From NCBI GenBank assembly GCA_963812525.1, contig CAWEVL010000010.1, positions 372,001-436,000 of the forward strand: 64,000 nucleotides of DNA, read 5' to 3'. Positions 50,839-59,427 of this stretch are shown piece after piece. Every line of letters starts with the position of its first letter. The first letter of the stretch is position 1. Position numbers and translations under genes: made by a program. Under the pieces are notes generated by a model. The model was given only the letters and a program-made list of their open reading frames with translations. It ran no database searches and was not told the origin of the DNA. This DNA is from Bog-756 sp963812525 (lineage in GTDB: Bacteria > Actinomycetota > Acidimicrobiia > Acidimicrobiales > RAAP-2).

Positions 50839-52873
50839 TCGTCAGTCGGCGACGTCGCCGCCAGACGCCGGATCTCGTCCACGACGGCCGGGTCGGCCAG
50901 GGTCGTGGTATCGCCGAGCACCCGGCCCTCGGCCACGTCGCGCAGAAGGCGCCGCATGATCTTGCCGCTGCGGGTCTTGGGGAGCTCGTCGGTGAAGATG
51001 ACGGTCTTCGGCCGGGCGATCGGCCCGATCTTCTCGGCCACGTGACGGCGGAGGTCCTGGCCCTTCTCGTCGTCCGCGGTCCCGCCGTCGGCCTTCAGGG
51101 TGACGAAGGCCACGATGGCCTGCCCCGAGATCGCATCGGTGACCCCGACCACGGCCGACTCGGCCACACTCGGGTGGTCCACCAGGGCCGACTCCACCTC
51201 GGTGGTCGAGATCCGGTGGCCCGAGATGTTCATGACGTCGTCCACCCGCCCGAGGAGCCACAGGTAGCCGTCGTCGTCGATCTTGGCCCCGTCGCCGGCG
51301 AAGTAACGGTCCGGGAACCGGCTCCAGTAGGTGTCCCGATAGCGCTCCGGATCGCCGTAGATGCCGCGCAGCATCGACGGCCACGGCCGGGTCAGGGTGA
51401 GGTAGCCGCCGCCCCGCTCCACCCGGTTCCCGGCCTCGTCCACCACCTCGACGCCGATGCCGGGCAGGGGGAAGGTGGCCGACCCCGGCTTGGTGGTGGT
51501 GAGGCCCGGAAGGGGTGCGATCATCATGGCCCCGGTCTCGGTCTGCCACCACGTGTCCACCACCGGGCACCGACCCCCGCCGATGTGGGTGGCGTACCAC
51601 ATCCAGGCCTCCGGGTTGATGGGCTCGCCCACGGAGCCGAGCACCCGGAGCGAGGACAGGTCGTGGCGCTCCGGGTACTCGACGCCCCACTTCATGAACG
51701 TGCGGATGGCCGTGGGGGCGCAGTAGAGGATGGTCACGCCGTAGCGCTCGATGATCGACCACCAGCGGTCGCGGTCCGGGAAGTCCGGCGTACCCTCGTA
51801 CATCACCGAGGTGGCCCCGTTGGCCAGCGGCCCGTAGACGATGTAGCTGTGCCCGGTGACCCAGCCGATGTCGGCGGCGCACCAGTAGACGTCGCGCTCG
51901 GGATGGAGGTCGAAGACGGACCGGTGGGTGAACGCCACCTGGGTGAGATAGCCACCGGTGGTGTGCATGATGCCCTTGGGGGCGGCCGTGGTGCCCGAGG
52001 TGTACAGGATGAACAGCAGGTCTTCGGCGTCCATGTGCTCGGGGGCGCAGTCGTCGGCGGGCGCCCCTCCGGCGGCCGGGTCCTCGCCGCCCAGCAGCTC
52101 GTGCCACCAGTGGTCGCGGCCGTCGGTCATGGCCGGGCGTGGCGCTCTGGTCGACGGCGCTGGTCCGGCGGGCCACCACCACGTGGTCGACGCACGGCGA
52201 CTCCGACACGGCCACATCGACGTTGGCCCTTGAGGGCTGCGGCCGCCCCGCGTCGGAATCCCCCGTCGGCGGTGACCACCACCCGGGCCTGGGCGTCGAG
52301 GATCCGGTCCCTCAGTGCGTCGGACGAGAAGCCGCCGAACACCACCGAGTGGACCGCGCCGATGCGGGCGCAGGCCAGCATGGCCACCACCAGCTCGGGG
52401 ATCATCGGCATGTACACGGCCACCCGGTCGCCCCGGCCCACACCGAGGCCGCGCAGCACATTGGCGAAGCGGCAGACGTCGGTGAGCAGCCGGCCGTAGG
52501 TGATGGTCCGGGTGTCCCCCGGCTCGCCCTCCCAGTGGATGGCCACCGTGTCCCCCCGGCCGGCGGCCACATGGCGGTCGAGGCAGTTGTACGAGACGTT
52601 CAGGGTGCCCCCGCCGAACCACCGGGCGAAGGGCAGCTCCCACTCCAGCACGGTGTCCCAGGTACGGAACCAGTCGAGGGAGCCGGCCTGCTCGGCCCAG
52701 AACCCGGTCCAGTCCGCTTCGGCCCGCTCGTAGAGGCCCGGGTCCCGCAGCACCGCCCCCCGGCAGAACTCCTCGGCGGGAGGGAAGACGCGGTCCTCGG
52801 AGAAGTAGTCCTCGATGGTGGCCGCGACGCTCGGGGTGTCTCCCCGGTGGCCTTCTGCGCCGTCGTCTGCCAT
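50835..52873 (-). pseudogene. acs: Acetyl-CoA synthetase with two frameshifts
   Basis: Three frames together encode an Acs of about 678 aa. The N-terminal part (ATG 52873, GGGGGAGAG upstream) reads to ALKG at about 52227 and includes TLNVSYNCLDRH and GDRVAVYMPM. A short middle part (ANVDVAVSESPCVDHVVVAR) lies in a second frame to about 52135, and the third frame starts with MTDGRDHWWHELL and carries FILYTSGTTAAPKGIMHTTG, DTWWQTETG, YFAGDGAKIDDDGY and the catalytic Lys in LPKTRSGKIMRR. Each junction fits one extra G/C base (52227-52229 and 52132-52137). Such enzymes activate acetate to acetyl-CoA. As read the gene is broken; two insertions 93 bp apart in G/C runs suggest either recent loss or sequence error. 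Confidence 0.8.
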
Positions 52874-53131
52874 CTCTCCCCCGCTTCCGTTTCGCCTGGA
52901 TGGCGCCGACCAGGTGGTCCCCCCGGTCACGACCTTCGGACCAGGGAGGACGTCCCCGGCGACGCGCCTCAGCCTACCGGTGGTGGGCCTCTACGATGGA
53001 GGGGCCGTGACTACGACCAGCCCACCTCCCGACGGGACCAGCCCGAACGTGGTGGCCATCCCCGCCAAGCGGCTCCGTTCTCGCCGGAGCCGGGGGCGAC
53101 GCGGGTCGATGTCCCCCTCGGACGGCGGGTG

Positions 53132-56100
53132 ATGGTCGTCAGTGACCTGCTCCTCACCCCCGAGGCCACGCCGTCCACCACCGCGGCCACCGCCGAGTTG
53201 GCCCGTGCCCTGGACACCTGGGACGGCCCCGGGGTACTGGTCATCGCCGGCAACCTCTTCGACTTCACCGCCTGCAGCTCACCGCTCGATCAGGCCAACC
53301 GCTCCATGGCGGCCCATCCCGCCCTGCGCGACGCCTTCGACCGGTTCCTGTCCGAGGACGAACGGCGGGTCATCCGCCAGACCGGGACCCACGAGCCCGG
53401 GTACGACACCGATCCCGAGTTGATCGCCGTCATCGCCGCCCGGGGGATCGAACAGCTCGGACCGGTCGACCTCCACCTCCAGACCACCAACGGGGTGCGG
53501 GTGGTGCGGGTCGAGCCCGGGGAGCACGCCTACGCTCCCGGCTGCAGCGGACCCGAGACGAGGTTCGACCCGGCCGCCGACGCCAAACCCGGCGCCGTCG
53601 GCCACTCGGCCGCCGGACGCGGGTGGCGCTCGCTCGACGCCCAGTCGACCGACGACGCCCCGTGGCTGGCCGGGCTCAACCGCCTGAGCGACCCGTCCAG
53701 CCTGTCCCGGTTCGTGGTCTCCCGCACGCTGTACCGGCGGGTGGGGCGCTACGCGTGGTGGCTGCTGGTCCCCTTCGGCGTGGCCGCCCTCCTGCGGGTC
53801 GCGGTGACCCCCTGGGTCCTCGGCCACCTGGGCTCGGGTCTCCCGGCCCGGGCCATCCGCCACGCCCACCAGGCCGACCCGGTGGATCAGGTCCTGGTGG
53901 CCGCCCTGGTGGCCCTGGTCGTCCTGGCCGTGCTGGCCGTCGTCCTCGGACTGCTCAGCCGCCGCATGTGGTCGATCCTCGGGGGCGGGTCCCTCGACGC
54001 GGTGCGGTCGGAGGCGGGCGCCAACGACGCCGCCCGGGATGCCGGACGCCGCCTGGTGGGTCGGGGGTACGCCGGTCTGATCACCGCGGCCACCTTCCAG
54101 TCGGAGCTCACCCACCTGGGCGTCGGCTTCTACGCCAACGTCGGCGCCACCGGCGAGGTGGTCGAGGAGCGGCGGGCCCACCTCGGGCTGCCGCCGGTCT
54201 TTCTCCAGAAGCAGTGGGTCAGCTGGGTGGAGCTCGAGACGGGTGCCGAGCTCCACGTGCGTCTCCTCCTGGCCAGCAACGAGCCCCGTTCACCCAGCCG
54301 GCTCGAGCGGCTGGTCACCCGCGGCGGTCACCCCGGCGGCCTCCACCCCACCCTGGTGGCGTCCTACCCGATCGGGGCGTCCTGGCCGGCCGCCCCCGAC
54401 CTGAGCAAGGCCCACCGCCGCACCCGACGCGTCCGACGATGGGCCTCGGCGGCCATCCTCTTCGCCGGCGTCGTCGACCTGCTCGACGCCATCACGCCAC
54501 CCCTCCGCGGCCGGTTGCACGTGGTGCTGCAGTTCCTGCCCCTCCGGGCCAGCGTCGCCGCCGGGGCCCTCATCGCCATGGCCGGACTGGCCCTCATCGC
54601 TCTGGGTCGGGGCATCCTGCGGGGCCAGCGGCGGGCCTGGCGGGTGGCCGTGGTCCTCCTGTCGGGGACGATCGTCCTGCACCTGGTGGCCGCGGCGGAC
54701 ATCGAGGAGTCACTCTTCGCCATCGCCGTCCTCGTCCTCCTCCTGGTCAATCGGAGGGACTTCCAGGCCTCCTCGGACTGGTCATCGCTTCGCTCGGCGC
54801 TCATCGCCCTCGGGATCGGGGCCGTCGGCATCGTCGTGCTGACCACCGCGTCCATCGAGCTCTTCACCAGCATCGACCATCACCACCGGCACACCCACCT
54901 CCCGTGGGGGACGGCACTGTGGGCGGTCGCCGAGCGGATGGTGGGCATCCAGACCATCTCCCTGCCCCAACGGGCCGACCGGTTCCTGGCCCCGACCCTG
55001 CTGGTCATCGGCCTCTCGCTGGTCGCCATCACCCTGTTCCTGTTCACCCGCCCGGTGGTGGACCGCCGGCTGACGTCTGGCCGCGCCGCCGAGTTCCGGG
55101 CCCGGGACATCGTGCGCCGCCACGGCATCTCCACCCTCGACTACTTCGCGCTGCGCTCCGACAAGCAGTGGTTCTTCCACCGGGACAGCCTGGTGGCCTA
55201 CGCCGTCTACGGTGGCGTCTGCCTGATCTCGCCCGACCCCATCGGACCCCGCAACGAACGCGAGCAGGTCTGGGGGGCGTTCCGCCGGTTCGCCGACGAC
55301 CACGGGTGGGTGACGTCGGTGATGGGTGCGGGTGAGGACTGGCTGTCGGTCTACCGGGACGCGGGGATGCACAACATCTACCTCGGTGACGAGGCGGTGG
55401 TGCGCGTCCAGTCCTTCTCACTGTCCGGCCGCAGCATGAAGGGGCTCCGCCAGGCCCACAACCGGATCAAGAAGTACGGCTACACGGCGACCTTCCACGA
55501 TCCGTCCCGGTTGGACACCGCCCTGCGGGACGAGCTCACCGCCCTGATGAGTCTCAGCCGCCAGGGCGAGCACGAACGGGGCTTCTCCATGATGCTCGGT
55601 CGGGTGTTCGACCCCCGCGACACCGGACTGCTGCTGACCGTGGTGCGCGGCCCTGACGGCGCGGCGGCAGCCATGTGCCAGTTCGTGCCGGCCCCGGGCA
55701 TCGACGGCTACTCGCTGGACCTGATGCGGCGCGACCCGGGCGACCATCCCAACGGGCTCTTGGACTTCGCCCTGGTCTCCACCATCGAGCACCTGCGGGC
55801 CGGCGGGTACCGGGGACTCAGCCTCAACTTCGCCACCCTGCGCTCGACCCTGTCCGGCGACAAGGGCGACGGCACCGTACAACGGGCCGAGCGGTGGTTC
55901 CTGAAGAAGCTCTCGAGCTTCGCCCAGATCGAGTCCCTGTGGCGGTTCAACGCCAAATACGAGCCCGAATGGCTCGCCCGCTACGTGGTGTTCGACACGG
56001 CGGAGCATCTGGCTCCGGTGGTCATGGCCATCATCCGGGCCGAGTCGCTCTGGGAGATCCCCGTGCTCGGCCGGTTGCTGGCCGCCGGGGCGGAGAAGCG

Positions 56101-56293
56101 CATGCTCGCCGCCCAGCAGGAGACCGAGGCATTCATCGCCTCCTCGTTCGGGACCTGGGACGGCGCCGACACGGCCGGAGCACCGGGCGGGGCCGGGGCC
56201 GGCGGCGGCGGACCAGAGGGGACCACACCCTCGGCCGAGCAGACGGACCACCCGGTGCCGGCCAACACCGGCCCGACCAACCCGGCGGCCTGA
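53132..56293 (+). CDS. Lysylphosphatidylglycerol synthase-like membrane protein (DUF2156) with degenerate metallophosphoesterase N-domain
   Basis: A 1053-aa protein. The first part (MVVSDLLLTPEATPS, then VLVIAGNLFDFTA) resembles a calcineurin-like phosphoesterase, but the usual DxH is DLL and GDxxD is GNLFD, so metal binding is probably lost. A region of about seven hydrophobic segments follows (two about residues 210-275, the rest about 430-660). The C-terminal DUF2156 domain begins about residue 675 (ISTLDYFALRSDKQWFFH) and includes DEAVVRVQSFSLSGRSMKGL, NRIKKYGY, SLDLMRRDP and LSLNFATLRSTL. DUF2156/MprF proteins transfer amino acids to phosphatidylglycerol. The start is uncertain: a GTG at 53007 in another frame leads to VVAIPAKRL and would join FSPEPGATRVDVPLGRRVMVV if one T near 53083 were missing. 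Confidence 0.8.
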   Translation: MVVSDLLLTPEATPSTTAATAELARALDTWDGPGVLVIAGNLFDFTACSSPLDQANRSMAAHPALRDAFDRFLSEDERRVIRQTGTHEPGYDTDPELIAVIAARGIEQLGPVDLHLQTTNGVRVVRVEPGEHAYAPGCSGPETRFDPAADAKPGAVGHSAAGRGWRSLDAQSTDDAPWLAGLNRLSDPSSLSRFVVSRTLYRRVGRYAWWLLVPFGVAALLRVAVTPWVLGHLGSGLPARAIRHAHQADPVDQVLVAALVALVVLAVLAVVLGLLSRRMWSILGGGSLDAVRSEAGANDAARDAGRRLVGRGYAGLITAATFQSELTHLGVGFYANVGATGEVVEERRAHLGLPPVFLQKQWVSWVELETGAELHVRLLLASNEPRSPSRLERLVTRGGHPGGLHPTLVASYPIGASWPAAPDLSKAHRRTRRVRRWASAAILFAGVVDLLDAITPPLRGRLHVVLQFLPLRASVAAGALIAMAGLALIALGRGILRGQRRAWRVAVVLLSGTIVLHLVAAADIEESLFAIAVLVLLLVNRRDFQASSDWSSLRSALIALGIGAVGIVVLTTASIELFTSIDHHHRHTHLPWGTALWAVAERMVGIQTISLPQRADRFLAPTLLVIGLSLVAITLFLFTRPVVDRRLTSGRAAEFRARDIVRRHGISTLDYFALRSDKQWFFHRDSLVAYAVYGGVCLISPDPIGPRNEREQVWGAFRRFADDHGWVTSVMGAGEDWLSVYRDAGMHNIYLGDEAVVRVQSFSLSGRSMKGLRQAHNRIKKYGYTATFHDPSRLDTALRDELTALMSLSRQGEHERGFSMMLGRVFDPRDTGLLLTVVRGPDGAAAAMCQFVPAPGIDGYSLDLMRRDPGDHPNGLLDFALVSTIEHLRAGGYRGLSLNFATLRSTLSGDKGDGTVQRAERWFLKKLSSFAQIESLWRFNAKYEPEWLARYVVFDTAEHLAPVVMAIIRAESLWEIPVLGRLLAAGAEKRMLAAQQETEAFIASSFGTWDGADTAGAPGGAGAGGGGPEGTTPSAEQTDHPVPANTGPTNPAA

Positions 56294-56295
56294 CC

Positions 56296-57174
56296 TCAGT
56301 CCGGTGTCGGGGCCGGCAGGCCCATCGGGTTGGGGAACGGGATGACCCCGGCGGCGGCCACCGTCCCGGACACCGCGGCGAGCTGCTCGTGGGCACCCAC
56401 CGCCTCCTCCTCGCCCAGCTCGGCGAACGGTAGGGCGGCCAGGCGGTCGGTCGTCTCCTCGATGTCCGCCCGGAGCGCCCGGCCGGCCGGCGTGATCCGG
56501 TCGCCGTCCACCAGGTGGCGGCGGTCGAGGCGGTCCCGGGCGGCGTCCCACTCGGCGGCGGACCAGCCCCGACTGTGAAGGAACAGGGCCGACGGGAGGT
56601 CCTCGGACAGGGCGAAGAGCACCAGGGCCTCGCAGCCGTCCAGACCGGACGACGTCAACGCGGCCACGTGGCCGTCCCCCCGGTGCTCCCGCAGGGACGT
56701 GCAGGCCTGCCACAGGGCGTCGACCGGCCGGTCCGCGGCCTCGAGGGCGCGGTTGGCGTTGAACAGGACCCGGCCCGACCCGTCGGCTGCCTCCACCACC
56801 CGGGCCAACAGGGGGGCGAGGTGCGGGGCGCGGTCGGCCACCGAGGGGTCGAGTCGTCGGAGGGCCTCAGCGGCACCGCGGCGCCGGGCGGCCAGCACGG
56901 AGGCCGGATCGGCGAACGACCAGGCATCGGGGATGGACCGCCCGATCATCGACGGGTGGAAGTTGAAGAAGGCGGCCGCCACGGTGGACGGCCCTACCGC
57001 GCCGACCGGGGCCACCCGGGCGGCGAAGTACCCCATCCAGAAGCCCCGGAGCCCGGTGGCGGCGAGCGCCCGACGGGACTCGGGGGCGAAGTAGGTCACG
57101 GCGTGGACCGGCTCGATCGCCCGCCACCAGTCCCGGGGCCCGGGACGGGCCCCGGTCCCCACCGGTGCCCTCAC
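56296..57174 (-). CDS. SCO6745-family helix-rich protein
   Basis: A 292-aa soluble protein resembling the actinobacterial SCO6745 family, with conserved blocks RAIEPVHAVTYFAPESR, GFWMGYFAARVAPVG, FFNFHPSMIGRSIPDAWSFA, GCEALVLFALSEDLP, RGWSAAEWDAARDRL and FPNPMGLPAP at the C-terminus. The domain resembles a winged-helix/SalK-like fold; biochemical function is unknown. The GTG at 57174 overlaps the next upstream minus-strand gene as GTGA. It converges with the LPG-synthase-like gene, only 2 bp apart. Confidence 0.8.
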   Translation of the reverse strand: MRAPVGTGARPGPRDWWRAIEPVHAVTYFAPESRRALAATGLRGFWMGYFAARVAPVGAVGPSTVAAAFFNFHPSMIGRSIPDAWSFADPASVLAARRRGAAEALRRLDPSVADRAPHLAPLLARVVEAADGSGRVLFNANRALEAADRPVDALWQACTSLREHRGDGHVAALTSSGLDGCEALVLFALSEDLPSALFLHSRGWSAAEWDAARDRLDRRHLVDGDRITPAGRALRADIEETTDRLAALPFAELGEEEAVGAHEQLAAVSGTVAAAGVIPFPNPMGLPAPTPD

Positions 57175-58517
57175 CCTTCGGGGCTGCCCCCGTGCCCGAT
57201 CTCGGGGCCGGACCCGGGTGGGCCGGACCCTTGTGGGCCGGTCGTGGCCGGCCGTGGGCCCCGGCCGGCGAACAGCCCCACCAGCCCCACGACGACCAGG
57301 GTGATCACCACCACCACGATGGCCACCAGGGTGGTGGGGTTGCTCCAGATGACCAGGATCACCAGGCCCAGGGCCAGCACCGCCCACTGCAGGGCCTTGC
57401 GGTGCCGGGCCACGAAGTCGTGGACGGGCCCGCCGGTGGCCCAGCCCGGCTTCCCCAGGTCACCGACCTTGGTCCGGACCCAGGAGTTGCCGGCCACCAG
57501 GGCCACGATGGCCACCACGGCGGCCAGGATGAGGATGAGCCGGACGGCGTCGCGCAGGTTGGTCGTCACCGTGTCGATGACAGCGGCGGCCGCCTGGGGC
57601 GACTGCGGTGGCTTGAGCCCGGCCAGGTACTGGTTGCGACCCACGGCGATGAGCACCAGGATCAGCCCCATGGACAGGGCCAGGCCGACGCCGGCCCGCA
57701 CCAGTCCGCGCCGACGGTTCCTGGTCAGCACCACGGCGCCGGCGAAGCACAGCAGGGTGATGATGGGGAGCACCACGGCCAGCTTGTCGAGGAACTTGAC
57801 CAGCTTCTGGATACGGACCAGGTCGTTGGACTGGAACAGCACGTAGTTGAGTCCCTTGACCGCCGGCACCTTGTCGAAGACGGTGATGCCCTTGGCCGCC
57901 AGGTCCTTCTTGACGGTGACCTCCACCTTGCCCAGGTCGATGGTGATCTTGCCGTCCTTGGTGCTGACCGCGCCGGTCTGGGTGCCGGTCAGCACGGCCA
58001 CCAGCTGCTTGTGGGAGGCCCGGTTGGCCGCCACCCACAGCTGCTCGAACTTGGGCGACTGCACCAGTTTCAGGGTGATGGAGTAGGTGGCCTTCTGCAC
58101 TTCGTCGGTGATGGGCGTGACCAGGAATCCGGCCTTGGCCGGCAGGGCGTTCTTGACGCGCGCCTGCAGGTCGGTCCGGGCGATGAGCTCCTCGCTCACC
58201 CGGGTGGCCACGTGGGTCTGGATGGCCGGGTTGGTGGCCAGCGGCGCCATGGTGCTCACGTAGGCGTCGGTGTTCAGCAGCTGGTTTCGGGCGAACACCA
58301 CGAAGACCGAGACCACGGCCAGCAGGCAGGCCAGCACCACGAGCACCCACGACGTGATCCGCCGCCACCGTGGGCCCTTGTCCGGCTTCCGTCCGGACTC
58401 GGCCTCCCGGAGCCGCTCGTTCTCCGCCGGCGGCTCCCCGACGTTCTGCTGCAGCGCCTCGACGTCAGGGGCCGGTTCCCCGACGTCAGGGGTGGGTTGG
58501 TCGTCGTCAGGAGCCAC
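57171..58517 (-). CDS. Hypothetical integral membrane protein with large extracytoplasmic domain
   Basis: A 448-aa protein not assignable to a named family. A Pro/Glu-rich N-terminal tail of 45 residues is followed by a first hydrophobic helix (ITSWVLVVLACLLAVVSVFV), an extracytoplasmic domain of about 180 residues (starts with DAYVSTMAPLATNPAIQTHV), then about five further helices (AVVLPIITLLCFAGAVVL, AGVGLALSMGLILVLIAVG, LILILAAVVAIVALVAG, ALQWAVLALGLVILVIWS, and the last TTLVAIVVVVITLVVVGLVG). Such layouts occur in actinobacterial envelope proteins. The GTG at 58517 is plausible; the longer ORF upstream is Pro/Arg-rich. It overlaps the SCO6745 gene as GTGA. Confidence 0.78.
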   Translation of the reverse strand: MAPDDDQPTPDVGEPAPDVEALQQNVGEPPAENERLREAESGRKPDKGPRWRRITSWVLVVLACLLAVVSVFVVFARNQLLNTDAYVSTMAPLATNPAIQTHVATRVSEELIARTDLQARVKNALPAKAGFLVTPITDEVQKATYSITLKLVQSPKFEQLWVAANRASHKQLVAVLTGTQTGAVSTKDGKITIDLGKVEVTVKKDLAAKGITVFDKVPAVKGLNYVLFQSNDLVRIQKLVKFLDKLAVVLPIITLLCFAGAVVLTRNRRRGLVRAGVGLALSMGLILVLIAVGRNQYLAGLKPPQSPQAAAAVIDTVTTNLRDAVRLILILAAVVAIVALVAGNSWVRTKVGDLGKPGWATGGPVHDFVARHRKALQWAVLALGLVILVIWSNPTTLVAIVVVVITLVVVGLVGLFAGRGPRPATTGPQGSGPPGSGPEIGHGGSPEG

Positions 58518-58686
58518 CGGGCCACTGTACCGGCGGCATCCGCACCAGGTCGGGACCTCGCCGATACCCGTGGTCAGGTGGTCCAGCCCCCGGACGGCAC
58601 GACGGCCGCCCCTGGTGCACCGGGCACCGGGAGCGGCCGTCGAGGGGAGCGGGCGGGCGGCCCGCTCCGGATGACCGGTGGTCAGC

Positions 58687-59079
58687 TCAGCTGAGGATCT
58701 TGGCCTTCTGGGCCTCGAACTCGGCATCGGTGAGGACACCCTTGGCCTTCAGATCGGCCAGCTTGGCCAACTCGTCGGCGCTGTTACTACTGCCCGCCGT
58801 CTTCTTGACGTACTCGTCGAACTGCTGCTGCTGCTGCTGGGCCTGCTTCTCGGCCCGCTCGTGCATGCTGCCGCCCCGGGCGATCAGGTACACGAAGACA
58901 CCGAGGAACGGGAGGATGATCACGAACACGACCCACAGGGCCTTGGCCAACCCGCCCATGTCGTGGCTCCGGAAGATGTCGATGAAGATGTAGATGAGCA
59001 GCCAGATCCACAGGACGAAGAAGAAGAACTCCAACATCGTCCAGAAGATGCTGAGCAGTGGATACGTGTAGGCAAGCAT
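58687..59079 (-). CDS. Small membrane protein with PLDc_N-like helices and SHOCT tail
   Basis: A 130-aa protein. Two hydrophobic helices (FWTMLEFFFFVLWIWLLIYI and ALWVVFVIILPFLGVFVYLI) resemble a PLDc_N-type segment. A basic/Gln-rich linker (five or more Gln) leads to a C-terminal SHOCT motif: LAKLADLKAKGVLTDAEFEA and QKAKIL. SHOCT tails are thought to mediate oligomerisation; function is unknown. The ATG at 59079 is preceded by AAGGAGC, a good ribosome-binding site, whereas the longer frame upstream lacks one. Confidence 0.82.
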   Translation of the reverse strand: MLAYTYPLLSIFWTMLEFFFFVLWIWLLIYIFIDIFRSHDMGGLAKALWVVFVIILPFLGVFVYLIARGGSMHERAEKQAQQQQQQFDEYVKKTAGSSNSADELAKLADLKAKGVLTDAEFEAQKAKILS

Positions 59080-59427
59080 GATCGCTGGTGCTCCTTGGTT
59101 GGGGACGACCAGCCACCATAGTGTCCACCCAGGCAAATTTGCACTGATCCTCTCCCCGGCCCCTGGTCACAGGGGTGGCGCTGACCGACCATGGCACCCC
59201 CTGTTGCCATCCCCGGGGGTCCGGTCGACCGCGGTGTCGACGCCACCACGCGTCGGGGCGGACAAGACGCTTCCACCGGGGCGAACCATCGGGCCGGTAG
59301 TGTCCTCGGCACGGACCGCGGCCGACGGGAGGAGATCCGTGCACAACCTGGGCTCGACCCTCCCCGTGATCGTCACGTGGCCGAGGGGTGGCGGACGCCG
59401 AGCGCGGGCCCTGAGCAGGGCCGGCAC
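59080..59427. other. 348-bp intergenic region between the SHOCT gene and the ClC gene
   Basis: No credible gene is seen; both frames here have no recognisable protein. It should hold the promoters of the two divergent genes. GCAAATTTGC (59133-59142) is a perfect 10-bp palindrome in the only A/T-rich part, and could be an operator for the SHOCT-gene promoter. Confidence 0.5.

Noticed and set aside
52139..53128. The long in-frame extension upstream of the LPG-synthase-like protein
   Set aside because: It runs antisense through acs and has Gly/His/Arg-rich shadow composition; the protein proper begins near 53132 or, after frame correction, at 53007.
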